Assembly: GCF_027595985.1 (NCBI RefSeq)
Contig: NC_073311.1
Span: 53,354,705 to 53,418,704, forward strand
From: Sorex araneus
Taxonomy: Eukaryota; Chordata; Mammalia; Eulipotyphla; Soricidae
Direction: 5' to 3'
Length of the DNA stretch: 64,000 nucleotides
Shown: piece by piece, positions 20,301 through 30,215 of the stretch
Layout: the number at the start of each line of letters is the position of its first letter
Position numbering within the stretch: position 1 is the stretch's first letter
Translations under genes and position numbers: made by a program
Notes under the pieces: model-generated
What the model saw: only the letters and a program-made list of their open reading frames with translations
Told to the model about the DNA's origin: nothing
Databases searched by the model: none

Positions 20301-23300
20301 TGTATTTTGTTTTCCTCCACTCCAGCCCTCAAGCACTTCCTACTGAGACAGCGTCAGTACTCAGATCCCACGACCTCTGCAGGCAACGCTCCTGGGAAGA
20401 AGAGCAGCCGGGTGGCCCACCTGGGCTCGCCTTTGGTTTGTGACTGTCCTTACGAACAGTCATCGGGGGGCTGCGGCGGCAGGACAGCAAGGCGGCTGCT
20501 TGGCTCACATGTGGCTGCCCTGGGTTCGATCCCCGGCATCCCATAGGGTCCCCGAGCCTGCCAGGCCTGATTCCTGAGCACAGAGCCAGGAGCAACCCCT
20601 GAGCATCGCCAGGTGTGGCTCCCCCCCACCCACCCCCCACACAAACTGTTTTTAGCACCAGCCTGCACGAGCACTTGCCAGTTAGTTTTAATCCTTCCAA
20701 CCGCTGAGGCAGGGGCTCCTGCAATGCCCGTTTCCCGAGAAGAAAACAGGAAGACGTGGGGTTCTCCCGGCAGAGAGAGGAGCCGCCCCCACACTGCCTG
20801 GCTCTGCGACGCTGCCCCAAGAAGGCCTCATGGGTCCATGCTCTCTCTCGAGGCTGGGGACGGATGGGGCCCCAGCCAGGTCCCCAAGAGTGGCCGACCA
20901 CCACTCTGGGCCTTTCCCCGCCGCCCGCCCAGGCTGTTGGTGTGCTCAGTGCACTGTGCCACTGAGGAGTCTGGGGTGACGGGACCGTGAGTGAGGCTGG
21001 ACCCCCAGGACAGTTTCCCAGGGGGACCATCCGTCCTTCCTTACTGCAGACCCTGAGCCCCCGAAGGCCCCAGGAAGCACGGAGAGGGACAACACACCAG
21101 GTGAGAGGAAGAACCAAAACCAAATCAGAATGTGAAACGGCCGCAGAAATTCCCAGTAGACGCCGTGAACGAAGGGGAGACGCTTCTCAGGCCTGTCCCG
21201 GGCTCTCCGGCCGGATCCACCCGTCGCCCGGAGCCGCTCACAGCTCATGCTCAGGCAGTGCCCAGCAGCCAGGAGGGTCCCAAGCGGGGCTCCTGGGCGC
21301 CCCCCCCCAGCTCATGGTCCCTGGTGCTCATCTCCGAGCGGGGAGTCCCCCTCCACGGCTCCCCTTCTCCATTCACGGCGGCTTCCACCCGCTGACCTTT
21401 CAGCCATCGCTGTACTCGAGTGACCTGGTGCCAGAGCGTTAATCAGCACCAGATGCGACCCTGCCTGGTTTCCCGAAGCCCCTGAGCAACGCCGCGGCCT
21501 CGCGCGCGCGTCAGTGTTGAAACATGCCGTGTCCCTGCTCCCCTTGGCAGCGAGCGCCCATCTGGGTCATCCGCGGGGAGATCTCCGGGCACCCGGCCCA
21601 GCGCCCAGGGGACTCGGTATCCAACGCCGTGACGTCACCCCGATCCCCTCCTTTGTTCACTGTCAAAGGCCGGCCTGAAACCCTGATATGCGCCTTGAAA
21701 AGGCTTCAAACGTCCTTTGAAAACCGGATCAAGAATGTGACTCCCTGCACGACCTCGCCCGCCCGCCTCTCCGCCTCCTGGAGTCCCTGCAGTGGCCGGC
21801 AGGGCCCGGGGCGCGCACCTCACTCCCTCCGAGACCCGCATCCAGGGACGGTGGCACCTGCCGCGGGTGTGCGAGTGCCAGGGAGAAGAGGAGGGAAGCA
21901 GGGGACAGACTCGTGCCCGCGGAGCTCGCCGGGCTGCGGCCAGTCTGCCCCGCTCGCGTCCACGGGCGACTGCGTGCCCCCACGAGCCCCACAGGCAGGG
22001 CACGTGTCTCCATCCCCACCTCAGCTACTGATCTGCACGGAGGCGACTCGGGCCAGCTGGGAAGCATTTAGTGCGTCTCTGGTATCCTAATTCCTGCCTG
22101 CAGAGGAAGCCATTTCCTGGGGTCAGGGGTGATGACCTTGAGCCCCCAGCCGCCGTGTCGGAGACAAGGACCCTCACAGCGCTGCTGGCCACCCCGCACC
22201 CACGCGGCGGTCTCTTCCTTAGGCGGAAAGAGCATTTCCCCGGACACGGAAGCAGTTTACTAAAGCTACCGACATTATCGACAGCTTGGAAAGTTTAAGT
22301 CCCTCGGGGACCGGGGACACAGTACAAGGGGGGAGGGCATCTGTCTGGTTGCATCCCCGGCAGCCCATGGGTCCCCCGAGCCCGCCGGGAGAGATCCCTG
22401 GGCACAGAGCCTGGAGTAAGCCCCGCGCACAGCCAGGTGTGACCCCAAAACAAGCGAAAGTTTAAGTCCTAAACTCTAGAACTGGATTCCTCTCCTCGCA
22501 CCAGGCTAGAGGCGACTCCTTGAAGTCGGTTCCACCCCGACCCTTCCGCCTAAACACGCAGCGACAGTGGGAGCTTCACCAGGGGTCAGGGGCGCCCAAG
22601 GGCATTTGTCAATAGCAGCAGCCTCGCGGCGTCAACGGCTGCCACACAAGCTACAGAAACCGGCTCTATACCAAGCTCTGCTGTACATGATGTGCTCATT
22701 TATTAAATCACTGTTGCCACTCGGGGCTTCATAGCTTTAGAATAGTTCTTAGGTAGTCTCGTCTTTTGTTTTTTTTAATGTAGGAGTACTGCTATTTGTT
22801 CACTCGTTGATTAAGCTGATTGAATTGGGCGTGAACTCCACAGTTTCATCTTTTTTAATCGAGTAGAGATTCCCCATTTGTGACAAATTTAATCCGTCCT
22901 CTCCTCCCTGCAGAACGGAGGTGCAGGGTTTCAGAGGCATCCGCCTGTCCCCCGGAGAGGACAGCTCTCTGCACAGAGGCAAGGCCTGGGCTTGCTTTAC
23001 CCTGCACGGCACAAAGTGGCCTTGGCGTGCAAGTGCTGAGGCTTGGGGGGGGAGGGCGCACAGAAGCCGGGGTGGGCGCGATGGGTGCAGCCCACCTGGG
23101 GGTTCAGTCCCTAGCACCATAGGGCCCCCCGAGAATTGCCAGGTGCATCCCTGGCGGTCCCCAAGCCCCACCACACACCACCGCATTCTTGGGCCCGAGC
23201 AGTGAAACACTGGTCTGTCAGCCGAGCATCTCGGGGGGGACCGTGGGTTGCCAAGACACCCCCTGGGGGAACCCACCGTCCCCCCAAGTGGGAGTGCGCC

Positions 23301-26300
23301 AACGCGCTTCTCCCAGCCACACTTCCCTTCCCTTAAGAATCACTATCTTAGGCTCTCGTCGGATGTGACTGCTACGGGTCTGTTCTCTGCCTCCTAACCC
23401 AGACTCGGTGGAGTACGGTCCCAGTTCAGACCGGACACAAGGACAGTGGCACCTGGAGAGCAAAGCACGGGCAGTGCAGCCGTGAGCCCAGGCCCTCACT
23501 CACTCCCGAGCCCGTTTCTCTCGTGCAGCCGCAGTCTGTATTGCAGGTGCCGGCCGCGCCGATGGCAGCCACCGAGCAGTGTGGGAAAGAAGAAGACCCA
23601 ATTCTACCCAGAACTGGTCCTCCTTTGATTTCCCGTCCCCTCAGCCGGCGCTGGAGACTGGGCTGTGCTCACAGCTGGGCACGGACTGACACGCTGACCC
23701 GTCCACTCCATCACTGCCTGTCAGACTGAGAAGACAGTGGGCAGAGCAAAGCACCGAGCAGGAGGAGACCCTCGCCGGCCTGCGAGCCAGCGTCCAGCTG
23801 GCCGCTGAAAGCAGCATTCTTCAACCAGACCCGGGGGACCCTGCGGGGGGAGAATGTCTTAAATGGGGGCAAAGGCACGAAACCAGGAGGACCAAGATTG
23901 TGGGGGTGGGTGGCAGGATGGAAACCAGGGTGGAAGGGGCCACGGCTGGGAAAGTTTGAGAAACAAGAAACAGGTTGGGAGCGGGGGAAGCTATTTTATC
24001 CCAGCCCGTAAGCACCCTGCGATCACGCGGACCACGAACGAAGTAAGGAAGTCTCCAATAAAAATTATGATGGACTGTGATAAGGCAGCTTTTACTCTCT
24101 CCTAATTCAGATGATCTAGTCCTTATTCCTCAAGGCACTATTACCGAGCTCCATGGAAATGGCAAAATCAAACTATTTTTTCCTAAGTGCTTAGGATATG
24201 GAAGTGTACGTGGAGTTACTGTATTTTCAAATCAATCTTTCAAACTGACAGTACCTAATTGTTTTTTTTTTTTTGCTTTTTGGGTCACACCTGGCGTTGC
24301 ACAGGGGTTCCTCCTGGCTCTGCACTCAGGAATTACTCCTGGCGGTGCTCAGGGGACTATATGGGATGCTGGGAATTGAACCCGGGTCAGTCGCATGCAA
24401 GGCAAACGCCTACCCGCTGTGCTATTGCTCCAGCCCCCTGACAGTACCTAATTGTATTCTTCTCTTAAAGAGTGGTTCATGTTTCTCTTAGCATGTGCGT
24501 GCACACACAAAACACACACACAAATACACACATGCACACACACCGGGCTCTTAATCAAGGCTGACAGGCTGTGCCACACTGTACGATGGGAATGATCATT
24601 CCGAAGAGGTGGGGCCGGAGCTGCCCTTCTGTGGGCCTGGGCACGCGCACAGCAGGTGTGCCCTGGGACCAGTCAGCGGTACCCAGATCTCCCTGGAAGT
24701 GGCGTGTTCTTTTGCCATCACCTGGATGAAGTCCTCAGGAAAGATGGCACCTGCTCATTTCACCATAATCAAAGCTTCATCCCCTAATTAATATGTTACC
24801 AATTCAACATTTTAACCCCCTTTGCTTATCTTCACTTTAAAAAACTTACTGATAGTCTTTTAAAAGGCACTTAAATCCTAAAATTACTTTTTGATGTTTT
24901 CAAACACCACCAAACTAAATCTAAAACTCTCAGCCAATCCCCTTCGGGTGGGAGCCCAGTCTATTCTCTCGGCTAGCTGGTGCTTCTCAACAACTTCCTG
25001 GCCCCGTTTCCTTTCCTGTGGGGGCCCCCTGCCGTGGTCCCCCATTGATGTGATTCTCACCGGCTGCCCCGGGGAATATTCTGGGGGCTGCCATCGAGGC
25101 CGGCTGGCAAACGCTGCTCGGACGTGCGCTCCCCCTCCCCGAGTCACGGAGAGACTCGGTTCTGTGCTGCTAACACCGAGGGTCTCCGTCCAGTCCTGCC
25201 CCCTCCCGGGGGCAAACACAGTCTCTGCTCACCCACGGAGGGCGCGCATAACATTGGTTTTTGGTTTGGTTGGTTGGATTTTTTGCTTTGGAGGGTCACA
25301 CCTGGCGATGCTCAGGGGTTACTCCTGGCTCTGCACTCAGGAATTTACTCCTGGCGGTGCTGGGGAGACCCTTTGGATGCCGGGGATTGAACCTGGGTCG
25401 GCCGCGCACAAGGCAAATGCTGTACTATCCCGTTGTGCTACCACTCCGGCCCTACGTGAGGTTGTTTTTGCAATGGGGACAAACAACAGCCCCATCCAGC
25501 CCTTCAGAACCCACATACACTCATCACCGAAACAAGTGTCAATTTTACCTGGTGGCATTAAAAGCAAACAGCAGCAAATACAACACTTCCCGAGCCGCAC
25601 GTACAGGTGTGCTGTGAGGAGTTCAGATGCATGAGAACAACAGAGTGACCACCGGTCAAGGCGTCTGCGGCCCCCGCCTGTGTGACCGTCTGCTTCTCGG
25701 GCTCGAGCACACCGTGGACGGCTGTGGGGGAGAAAGGCGGTGTGCGGGGCTTGGCGGCCCGTCAGAAGGCAGCGACTGTTTACGGCCCGTCCCCGCCACA
25801 GTGAACAGCTGATGACGGACACCAGTCTGGTGTACTTTTGTGTGCGAAAGGATTTCCTGCCTCCATTCAAAGCCGAAAGCTACACTGGCAGGGGCGCCCC
25901 CCCCCCCCCACGAATGTGCTTCCTAAAGCTCGCGGCATCAGGGAGATGGGGGTGGGGCTTCTTGGGGCAAAAGAAACAGGTTTTGGTGGCGAAAGGACAA
26001 GAGAGGTTGAAACATGCAACAGTGCTTCGGTCACTCCCGGCCGCGTGGGGGGCCCCTCCGTGAGGGGGGGACGGCGCTCACGCTCTGGCGGCCCCAGTAC
26101 TCAGGGCCACAGTGGCCACGTCCAGCATCAGGACCCGTTTCTTAGGAAACCAACGCCCCGATGGCCCCGGTGGGGGAAGGGCCGCCGGCCGTCTATTCAG
26201 ACGCTCACAACCCAACGAGACGGTCGGTCACGTCCGTCACCGCTGCCGCCATCAGCGCAGGTGGCACTCTTCGTGCTGCAGGCAAAGCCCCGGTTGCACA

Positions 26301-29061
26301 GCTGAGACTCTCAGCCGGGTGCCCGAGGGGCGTGGGGGGCACCCCGAGACTGGTTCCGAGGACTCAGGACCAAACGGCTCTTGGCGGTCACGGGCCATTC
26401 GGCCGCTCGATTCAGACTTGGAAGCAACCCCCGTCCCCTCTGCCGAGAGAAGCAGAAGCTTCCAGAGCACGGATGGGGCTGCCAGCAGTCCAGGCGTGGA
26501 ACTGTGACCAGGGGTCATCCCCGTGGGTGACCAGCTCTCCAGGTGGACTCCTCGCCGGGCACTTGGGCTGCTCAAGCCCAGGCTCGCCTCCCAGGGCCCG
26601 GCGGTCACCACATGGCGGGCAGCAGGTCTCGGAGAGGCCGTGACGGCCCCACAGGGAGATTCCGAGGCCAAGTCCCTCGGTGCGGCCTGAGCGGTCGCCA
26701 GGAGCACACGTGCACCTGATCGGGGATGAGGGGCCCTATGACAGCCGTCACAGTGTCACACCCTGCACGCGGCCGACCTGGGTTCAGTTCCCAGCATCCC
26801 ACGGGGCCCCCTGAGCCCCGCCAGGAGAGATCCTTGAGTGCAGGACCACGACTAAGCCAGAACCCTGCTGGGTACGGGGACCCCCCCAAAAAATAATAAA
26901 TACAAAATAGGGGTTGGAGTGATAATACAGCAAGTAGGGCTTTTGCCTGGCACGCGGGCGACCCAGGTTCGATTCCCAGCATCCCATATGGTTCCTTGAG
27001 CACTGCCAGGGGTAATTCCTGAGTGCAGAGCCAGGAGTAACCCCTGTGCAGAGCTGGGTATGACCCAAAAAATAATGCAAAATAAATAAATAAATACAGT
27101 AAAAGCAACACACAGCTCCCTGTATCGGAAGCCGCCATCCCCATGGCCTTGCCCTCTCTGCTGCTCGTCACGTTCAAGAAAGGGTTGCGAGGATTCTGGG
27201 CGTCCGCTTCAAGTCCAAACACTTAACAGGCTCTGTGCTGTGCGGGGTGGGCAGGAAGCGGGGGCCAAGAGGGACGGTCTCTGGGGTTCTCCGAGCCTGG
27301 GCGAGTGGAGAAACCCCTGCCCGGGGCAGCTGGCCTCGCCGTTATCTGAACGGCCCAGCTGACACCCAGTGGCAGGTGGCACTAACAGACACCGAGGAGC
27401 AAGGCCACAACACACCCCCGTGGAGGTGAGACCGAGTCTAACTGGGCAGCCACACGGGCGTTAGCGGGGACTTGAGCACGACTCGAGTTAAACGGAGGCG
27501 GCCAGGCAGCCGGGGCTGGGGGGCTAAGGCAGGTCAGGCTGCTGGGGTCGCTGGTCGCCCTTACCTGCGAGCAGGTGCACGGAGCTGAAGCTTTTCTCCA
27601 GCTTCCCCAGGAGGACAGTGAGGAAGCAGTCGGGGGCCAGGGACGCCGCGTCCTCGGAGCTCTGGTCGTACACCACGACCCTCTGGTTGCAGTCCACGTC
27701 CACCTGCGAGGCAAGGAGAGGCCGTGAGGGGCAGGGCCGACAGTGCCAGGGGGCCGAGCAAACGCACTTCCTGCTTCTCTGAGCTACCCAGGCCCCCAGG
27801 GCGGCTGCTACAGATGTGAACCCGGGGTTCCCCGGGGTTCCGGGCTTTGTCTTGCTTGGCGGGGGGGGGAGGGGTTGGGCCACCCTGTGGGCTTACTCCT
27901 GACACTGCACTCAGGAACACTCCTGGGGGGCTCAGGGGACCGTGCGGGGTGCCGGGAATCGAGCCAGGCCAGTGTCCTAACTGCTGCGCTCGCACTCGGC
28001 CTCAGCGCTTCGGTCCTTAACAGGGAAAGGGGGCGGCTTGCAGAATACACAGACGCGGAATAGCAGGGAGGAGTCGAGTGACTCCTACAGAATGATGAAG
28101 AAAGCTGCTGTCTGGTCAAATGAATGACCTCGCGATATTCCTGAGGAAGAGAAACGGCCTTCGCCATCACAGACACGCATCTGGGCTTCCCTTTCCTGTG
28201 GGGGAAACAGTCCTAAACCTCGACCACAGACGCTTCCCTCCCCCTCACAGGAGCTCTGCTAACCTGCTCTCCTCTCCTCTCTCCCTGGGGCCTTTCTCCC
28301 AGACTGCTTTCCTTTTTTTTTTTTTTTTGGTTTTGTTTTGTTTTGTTTTGTTTTTGGGTCACACCCGGCGATGCACAGGGGTCACTCCTGGCTCTGCACT
28401 CAGGAATTACTCCCAGCAGTGCTCAGGGGGACCATATGGGATGCTGGGAATCGAACCCGGGTTGGCCGCGTGCAAGGCAAACAAACGCCCTACCCACTGT
28501 GCCATCGCTCCAGCGCTCAGACCGCTTTGTTTTCAGCAAAAGTGTGGGCAGACAACAACGCAGGACAGGGGTCATATTGACTTGTGCTCTTGTAACTATT
28601 AGTAGCAAAATGAGTATGGCCAAAACGAAGGCTTGCGGTAAACATCAACAGAAAATCAACAGAAAATGTGGCCGAACTGAAACAAGTTAATTTTTTGGAA
28701 CCACTCCAAAAGGGTCAGGAGACCATTTCCAGGTATCTGAGGGCATCACCATGTGAGAAGTAAAAAGCAGCCCTACCCCCACCCCCCGCCCCCTCACCCC
28801 CCCGCACCCGGGGCCAGGGCGGCGCCCACTCGCCTGCTGCTTCGCCGAGTGCTGGATGAGCTCGGTGATGAGCACTTTGTCCTGCTGCAGCCGCCGCTTC
28901 ATGAGCTTGGAGCAGTTGATGTTGATGGCCTCTAGGATGTGCGACGTGTTGTAGTCCACGAAGGGCCGGCTGTCGATGAGCAGCAGCTTCTCCGCCCCGC
29001 TCTCCAGCAGGGCCACCAGCCTCTCCGTCACGATGCGCGTCCCGCTCCTGTCCTGGGCCAT
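13276..29061 (-). CDS. DUSP16: DUSP16 (MAP kinase phosphatase 7), six coding exons
   Basis: Dual-specificity phosphatase that removes phosphate from the activation-loop Thr and Tyr of JNK and p38, shuttling between cytoplasm and nucleus. Coding segments are 29061-28834, 27703-27565, 20164-20001, 17897-17738, 15409-15286 and 14332-13276. Their lengths (228, 139, 164, 160, 124, 1057) sum to 1872, so 623 codons plus TGA with every phase matching. Domains: N-terminal rhodanese/CH2 MAPK-binding domain, about residues 20-137, with a basic docking motif KLMKRRLQQ at 52-60; dual-specificity phosphatase domain, about 158-300, with general acid Asp213 and the HCLAGISR signature carrying Cys244 and Arg250; then a long Pro/Ser-rich C-terminal tail. 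The catalytic numbering equals human. Human DUSP16 is about 665 residues; the shortfall is in the tail. DUSP8 is the closest alternative, but the tail (SFSLDIKSVSYSAS, LKGWHSDILAP, GSMEVIEVS) fits DUSP16. Confidence 0.97.
14333..15285 (-). other. DUSP16: DUSP16 intron 6
   Basis: 953 bp, GT-AG (GTGAGC donor, CTCAG acceptor). GC-rich unique sequence without a recognised repeat. Confidence 0.9.
15286..15409 (-). CDS. DUSP16: DUSP16 coding exon with the HC(X)5R active site
   Basis: 124 bp encoding the end of Glu231 to the first bases of Arg272. It carries VHCLAGISRSAT, the phosphatase loop with nucleophile Cys244 and phosphate-binding Arg250, followed by the helix IAIAYIMKRMDMSLDEAY. Acceptor CCCCGCAG, donor ACAG/GTGAG. 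Confidence 0.97.
15630..15730 (-). mobile_element. Truncated antisense SINE
   Basis: Only the parts GGGGTTACTCCTGG, GGTATTGAACCCGGGTCAGC and CAATCGCTCCAGCCCC remain; the middle third is absent. Confidence 0.8.
15794..15976 (-). mobile_element. SOR-type SINE with 14 bp TSD
   Basis: Full-length antisense SINE between perfect copies of CTCCCTGTGTTTCA at 15780-15793 and 15977-15990. Confidence 0.92.
16690..17285 (+). mobile_element. Old L1 ORF2 fragment, split by a SINE
   Basis: The part before the SINE (about 16690-16974; GTACTGGAATCAGGACAGAC, then CTGATGGAAC) and after it (17163-17285; GGGACTTAATCGGACTAAG, then AACTTCTCTGTACCG) follow the order of mammalian L1 ORF2. It is full of stops and indels. 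Confidence 0.7.
16975..17152 (+). mobile_element. SOR-type SINE inserted in L1
   Basis: Full-length sense element flanked by AATATTTTAT at 16965-16974 and 17153-17162. Confidence 0.92.
17289..17463 (+). mobile_element. SOR-type SINE, diverged
   Basis: TTGGAGCGATAGCACAGCAG, CCGGTTCGATCCCCAGC and TCCTGAGCACTGCCGAGTAT in sense order; the tail is short. Confidence 0.85.
17738..17897 (-). CDS. DUSP16: DUSP16 coding exon with general acid Asp213
   Basis: 160 bp encoding residues 178-230 and the first base of Glu231. It carries GIGYVLNASSTCPKPDF and VPVNDSFCEKILPW, in which Asp213 is the general acid of the family. Acceptor CCGCAG, donor ATCG/GTGAGT. Confidence 0.97.
18101..18279 (+). mobile_element. 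SOR-type SINE
   Basis: Near-consensus element starting GGGGCTGGAGCGACAGCACA and ending in an (AAAT)n tail. Confidence 0.92.
18322..18492 (+). mobile_element. SOR-type SINE with TSD
   Basis: Near-consensus element between copies of an A run followed by TCTCTTCCC (about 18305-18321 and 18486-18502). Confidence 0.9.
19163..19315 (-). repeat. Dispersed repeat, family B (short form)
   Basis: Its reverse complement matches the repeat at 42586-43049: CACTGTCATCCCGTTGCTCATC, GAGCACCAGTAACATCTC, TTACTGTTTTTGGCATA and GGAGCTTGCCAGGCTCTGCC-like blocks in the same order. I believe this is a shrew-specific interspersed repeat but cannot name it. Confidence 0.75.
20001..20164 (-). CDS. DUSP16: DUSP16 coding exon (rhodanese-to-phosphatase linker)
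   Basis: 164 bp that complete Gly123 and encode residues 124-177: GFAEFSRCFPGLCEG at the end of the rhodanese domain, then the linker and the start of the phosphatase domain, GPTRILPNLYLGCQRDVLNQ. Acceptor CCCACAG, donor CCAG/GTGAGT. Confidence 0.97.
20466..20622 (+). mobile_element. Diverged sense SINE
   Basis: GGCTGCGGCGGCAGGACAGC at the head, a good box B (GGTTCGATCCC) and AGCATCGCCAGGTGTGGCTC at the end. Confidence 0.8.
22303..22455 (+). mobile_element. Diverged SINE with exact TSD
   Basis: Box B is lost (GGTTGCATCCCC), but the element is still flanked by perfect GAAAGTTTAAGTCC copies at 22289-22302 and 22456-22469. Confidence 0.85.
23075..23165 (+). mobile_element. SINE fragment
   Basis: GGGGGTTCAGTCCCTAGCACC and GAATTGCCAGGTGCATCCC resemble the middle of a decayed sense SINE. 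Confidence 0.4.
24263..24437 (-). mobile_element. SOR-type SINE with 18 bp TSD
   Basis: Full-length antisense element between perfect copies of CTGACAGTACCTAATTGT at 24245-24262 and 24438-24455. Confidence 0.95.
24500..24545. repeat. (CA)n-rich microsatellite
   Basis: Interrupted CACACA run. Confidence 0.85.
25258..25453 (-). mobile_element. SOR-type SINE
   Basis: Antisense element with a TTGG/T-rich tail, GGTCACACCTGGCGATGCTC and the terminal CCACTCCGGCCC. Confidence 0.9.
26733..26898 (+). mobile_element. SOR-type SINE, diverged head
   Basis: The head is damaged, but CCTGCACGCGGCCGACCTGG, the box B region and an A-rich tail are present. Confidence 0.8.
26910..27093 (+). mobile_element. 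SOR-type SINE
   Basis: Sense element directly after the previous one, GGGGTTGGAGTGATAATACA to an (AAAT)n tail. Flanking AAATACA motifs suggest a short duplication. Confidence 0.9.
27565..27703 (-). CDS. DUSP16: DUSP16 coding exon (rhodanese domain)
   Basis: 139 bp encoding residues 77-122 and the first base of Gly123: VDVDCNQRVVVYDQSSEDA, FLTVLLGKLEKSF, SVHLLAG. This is the core of the CH2/rhodanese-like MAPK-binding domain, catalytically inactive in this family. Acceptor CTCGCAG, donor GCAG/GTAAGG. Confidence 0.97.
27849..28003 (-). mobile_element. Diverged antisense SINE
   Basis: GGGCTTACTCCTGACACTGC, GGGGTGCCGGGAATCGAGCC and GCGCTCGCACTCGGCC in antisense order. Confidence 0.8.
28311..28518 (-). 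mobile_element. SOR-type SINE with TSD
   Basis: Full-length antisense element with a T and (GTTTT)n tail, flanked by AGACTGCTTT (28301-28310) and AGACCGCTTT (28519-28528). Confidence 0.93.
28834..29061 (-). CDS. DUSP16: DUSP16 first coding exon
   Basis: 76 codons from ATG at 29061-29059 in a strong Kozak context (GCCGCCATGG). Encodes IVTERLVALLESGAEKLLLI, the start of the rhodanese domain, and SKLMKRRLQQDKVLITELIQ, which includes the basic MAPK docking motif. The first residues (MAQDRSG) differ from human while the rest is nearly identical. The exon ends CAG/GCGAGT. Confidence 0.95.
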
Positions 29062-29185
29062 GGCGGCGGGCGGGCGGGCGCTCTCCCCGCCTCCCCCCTT
29101 CGCGGGCCGCGGTGGGCTACGGCTGGCGCGCTCAGAGGCTCAGCCGCTGCATGGGACGGCGGCGGCGGGCGAGCTCAGCCTGGCG
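29062..29185 (-). other. DUSP16: DUSP16 5' UTR part of the ATG exon (putative)
   Basis: GC-rich sequence upstream of the ATG. Two acceptor-like sites could begin the exon on the minus strand, GTCCGCGCCAG near 29180 and GTCCCATGCAG near 29147; I cannot decide between them. Confidence 0.45.
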
Positions 29186-29884
29186 CGGACAGGCAGGGCG
29201 AGAGTTGAACCCATGTCAGCGAGGGCCTCGAGTGAATGGCGCCTTGACCGGCTCGTCCCCAGGGCTCCGTCCACGCTGGCTTCACAGGGCCCTGGCTGCA
29301 GTCGGCTCGTCACAAGGGAAGACGCTCAGGGGTGGCCGGGGCATCCCGTCACTCGCCGTCACCTCTGCGCCCTCGTGCCAACCGCTGGGCCCCGTCTGCA
29401 AAGCCTACATGGAGGGAGGAAGAGACAGAACGTAAACGCCGGGCTCGGGACGTGAAAGGGACCAGGCCAGGGCGGGGTGGGACGCACCGACTTCACTCGA
29501 TTAATCGAATTCCAGCCTCAACGCACTTTCGTGGAGCAAACAGACACGACAAACAGGTGCGGTCTCGGTTGGGGGGGGGGAACAAAACAGAACGGGCTAA
29601 CGATTGTGTGTTTGGCCTCGAACAGGGACACGCCAGGGAGGGTCAGACGAGGCCCGTCGCCCGTGTGGGCAGGGCGCAGACGGTGACGCTCAGAGGAGTC
29701 TGCTCCGCAGGGCCGGGAACTGACCCCGGGCCTGACGCAGGCGAGGCTCAGCCCCCGCCCTGCGGAGTCTCTCAGCCCCTCCAGCTCTGCCGGGCCGCGG
29801 GCAACACCGGGGAGCCACGCGGCACCCAAGCTCTTTCCTGGGGAATCACGGAGATGGTGGGAACCTGAGAGCAGGGACAGGGAA

Positions 29885-30215
29885 TGCACCCCACACCCCT
29901 GCAGACTGCAGCATACACACCCCTGCAGACAGCAGCACACACACCCCTGCACACCACAGCACACCACAGCACACACTCCCCTGCACACCACAGCACACCT
30001 GCACACCACAGCACACACACCCCTGCACACCACAGCACCCCTGCACACCATAGCACACACACCCCTGCACACCACAGCACACACACACCCCTGCGCACCA
30101 TAGCACACACACCCCTGCATACCACAGCACACACCCCTGCACACACACACCCCTGCACACACACACCCCTGCACACCACAGCACACACCCCTGCACACAC
30201 ACCCCTGTGCACCCC
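29885..30215. repeat. CACACCCCTGCACACCACAG minisatellite
   Basis: About 330 bp of imperfect 16-30 bp units that mix CACACA, CCCCTGCA and CACCACAG. The Cys-rich minus-strand frames and the His/Thr-rich plus-strand frame here are artefacts of the repeat. Confidence 0.95.

Larger units (their letters stand above)
20165..27564 (-). other. DUSP16: DUSP16 intron 3
   Basis: 7.4 kb, GTAAGG donor and CCACAG acceptor. Besides the listed SINEs it is mostly unique; the longest stretches without a recognised element are 20645-22290, 22470-24260, 24460-25255 and 25454-26730. No hidden exon with protein similarity was recognised. Confidence 0.9.
27704..28833 (-). other. DUSP16: DUSP16 intron 2 (GC-AG)
   Basis: 1.13 kb. 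The only donor that keeps the frame is CAG/GCGAGT, so this is a GC-AG intron. It contains two antisense SINEs. Confidence 0.85.

Noticed and set aside
24259-24441. Recurrent peptides such as GHTWRCTGVPPGSALRNYSW
   Set aside because: Translated antisense SINE, present dozens of times in the window; not a gene family.
13276-29061. DUSP8 instead of DUSP16
   Set aside because: The tail motifs and the location next to BORCS5 fit DUSP16; DUSP8 has a different tail.
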